From NCBI RefSeq assembly GCF_017357525.1, contig NZ_CP036172.1:744001-808000 (forward strand): a stretch of 64,000 nucleotides of DNA, given 5' to 3'. The translations under genes and the position numbers were made by a program. The notes beneath the pieces were generated by a model, which saw only the letters and a list, made by a program, of their open reading frames with translations, was not told the origin of the DNA and searched no databases. Source of the stretch: Methanofollis aquaemaris (GTDB lineage: Archaea; Halobacteriota; Methanomicrobia; Methanomicrobiales; Methanofollaceae). This document shows, piece after piece, positions 63,453 through 64,000 of this stretch (positions are counted from its first letter, which is position 1; the number at the start of each line of letters is the position of its first letter).

Positions 63453-64000
63453 TCACGAGAAGGCCGTGGTGATCAGCACGATCGAGACGATGTACGCGAT
63501 CGGGTAAAACCAGACCAGCACGCGGTCGAGGCGTTCGGCCACTTCTTTCTGCTCTTTGGTCGCGAGCCATTTGAGGTACAGATTGTAGACGACGGTGAGT
63601 CCGCTGACCACGAAGGTGGTGATCAGGACGGCGTCAAGGAAGGTGAGGTAGCCGAGACGCGGCAGGTCGCCGGCGATGGTGAAGTTAAAGGCGATGAAGA
63701 GAAGGAGGTTGGCGCTTGCCACGTCGGCGCGTTTGCTGTAGTCCTTGAGGAGGAAGGTGACCCACCCGAGCATGATCAGGATGAAGATGGGGACGAAGAT
63801 CCTGAGGATATAATATTCAAGGTGCCGTTTCGCATCAAAGCCAAAGGAGAATCTGGAGTGGATCCGGTCCTGTTCAACGGTGTCAACCGCGGTCCAATGT
63901 TTGATGATGTACCACTCCTCCTCGCCGAGTTGCGTGCCGACGACGGTCTTGCCCTCCCAGTCGGCATACCTGAAGAACTCTTCGGGGTACAGGGCCTGAA
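63453..64000 (-). CDS. Pentameric ligand-gated ion channel (Cys-loop family), C-terminal part
   Basis: The open frame continues past the right edge. The visible 181 residues start in the extracellular beta domain (ALYPEEFFRYADWEGKTVVG, EEEWYIIKHWTAVDTVEQDR). Four membrane helices follow: M1 EYYILRIFVPIFILIMLGWV (with its conserved Pro), M2 ASANLLLFIAFNFTIAGDLP, M3 YLTFLDAVLITTFVVSGLTV and M4 VLVWFYPIAYIVSIVLITTA. The DLPRLGYLTFLD link between M2 and M3 is diagnostic of the family. Prokaryotic members such as GLIC and ELIC are gated by protons or amines. It is convergent with the MFS gene. Confidence 0.85.
   Translation of the reverse strand, partial: QALYPEEFFRYADWEGKTVVGTQLGEEEWYIIKHWTAVDTVEQDRIHSRFSFGFDAKRHLEYYILRIFVPIFILIMLGWVTFLLKDYSKRADVASANLLLFIAFNFTIAGDLPRLGYLTFLDAVLITTFVVSGLTVVYNLYLKWLATKEQKEVAERLDRVLVWFYPIAYIVSIVLITTAFS

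Overview
The window is a GC-rich segment of a methanogenic archaeon chromosome. The evidence is a complete methyl-coenzyme M reductase operon (mcrBDGA, 56881-61215), methanofuran biosynthesis genes (mfnF/mfnD at the left end), a fused formaldehyde-activating enzyme/hexulose-phosphate synthase, an archaeal TATA-binding protein, transcription factor S, the Hef helicase-nuclease and tRNA-Trp with a bulge-helix-bulge intron. GC content, gene content and mcr gene order (no mcrC between mcrD and mcrG) suggest the order Methanomicrobiales, something like Methanofollis. That placement is inference, not the result of a search.

Layout. 1-6.1 kb: methanofuran genes, surE, rpiA, an HTH regulator, tbp and AMP-forming acetyl-CoA synthetase. 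6.1-8.7 kb: a divergent ADP-forming acyl-CoA synthetase with a perfect dyad in its promoter region. 8.7-13.3 kb: mostly small genes and repeats, namely an RRM protein, a three-gene cassette (ArsR-like regulator plus two paralogous membrane proteins), tRNA-Leu and TFS. 13.4-18.4 kb: archaeosortase A, a CDP-alcohol phosphotransferase, a riboflavin-pathway reductase, SppA, TruD and Pth2. 18.5-22.3 kb: geranylgeranyl reductase and a CbiM-PDGLE-CbiO-CbiQ metal transporter. 22.4-28.6 kb: a repeat cluster, a frameshifted gene, gyrB-gyrA and a YjbQ protein. 28.6-35 kb: UPF0147, a p27-type zinc protein, Hef, glycyl-tRNA synthetase, an HTH protein and a UPF0173 hydrolase. 35-42.9 kb: acyl-CoA synthetase, tRNA-Trp, Fae-Hps, a cysteine desulfurase/IscU pair, a MoaE-like protein and an HprK-like P-loop protein. 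43.4-56.3 kb: methylthioadenosine salvage, nicotinate phosphoribosyltransferase, two identical tRNA-Ala genes around a PH-domain membrane operon, a secreted C1q/TNF-like protein, a DUF47-Pit phosphate transporter, endonuclease III, tRNA-Pro, UMP kinase, AmrS, a Mut7-C protein and an iron-sulfur flavoprotein. 56.3-64 kb: mcr operon, ferredoxin, an MFS exporter and the end of a pentameric ligand-gated ion channel.

The least expected structure is a dispersed, modular repeat family occupying at least eleven intergenic places. Recurring modules (called A-F here) appear in both orientations and in a partly conserved order. One member (16389-16769) looks like an intact non-autonomous mobile element. 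It has imperfect terminal inverted repeats and CTAG on both sides, and it sits so that both convergent neighbouring genes end in the flanking TAG. Another copy abuts a gene that has lost its 5' end. No transposase is encoded in the window.

Metabolically, the genes cover the C1 pathway (methanofuran, Fae, Mcr), acetate and acyl-CoA activation by both AMP- and ADP-forming enzymes, cobalt/nickel import for corrinoid and F430, Fe-S assembly and phosphate uptake. Most intergenic regions of about 300 bp or more hold either repeats or recognisable TATA-type promoters. T-rich tracts follow many stop codons.
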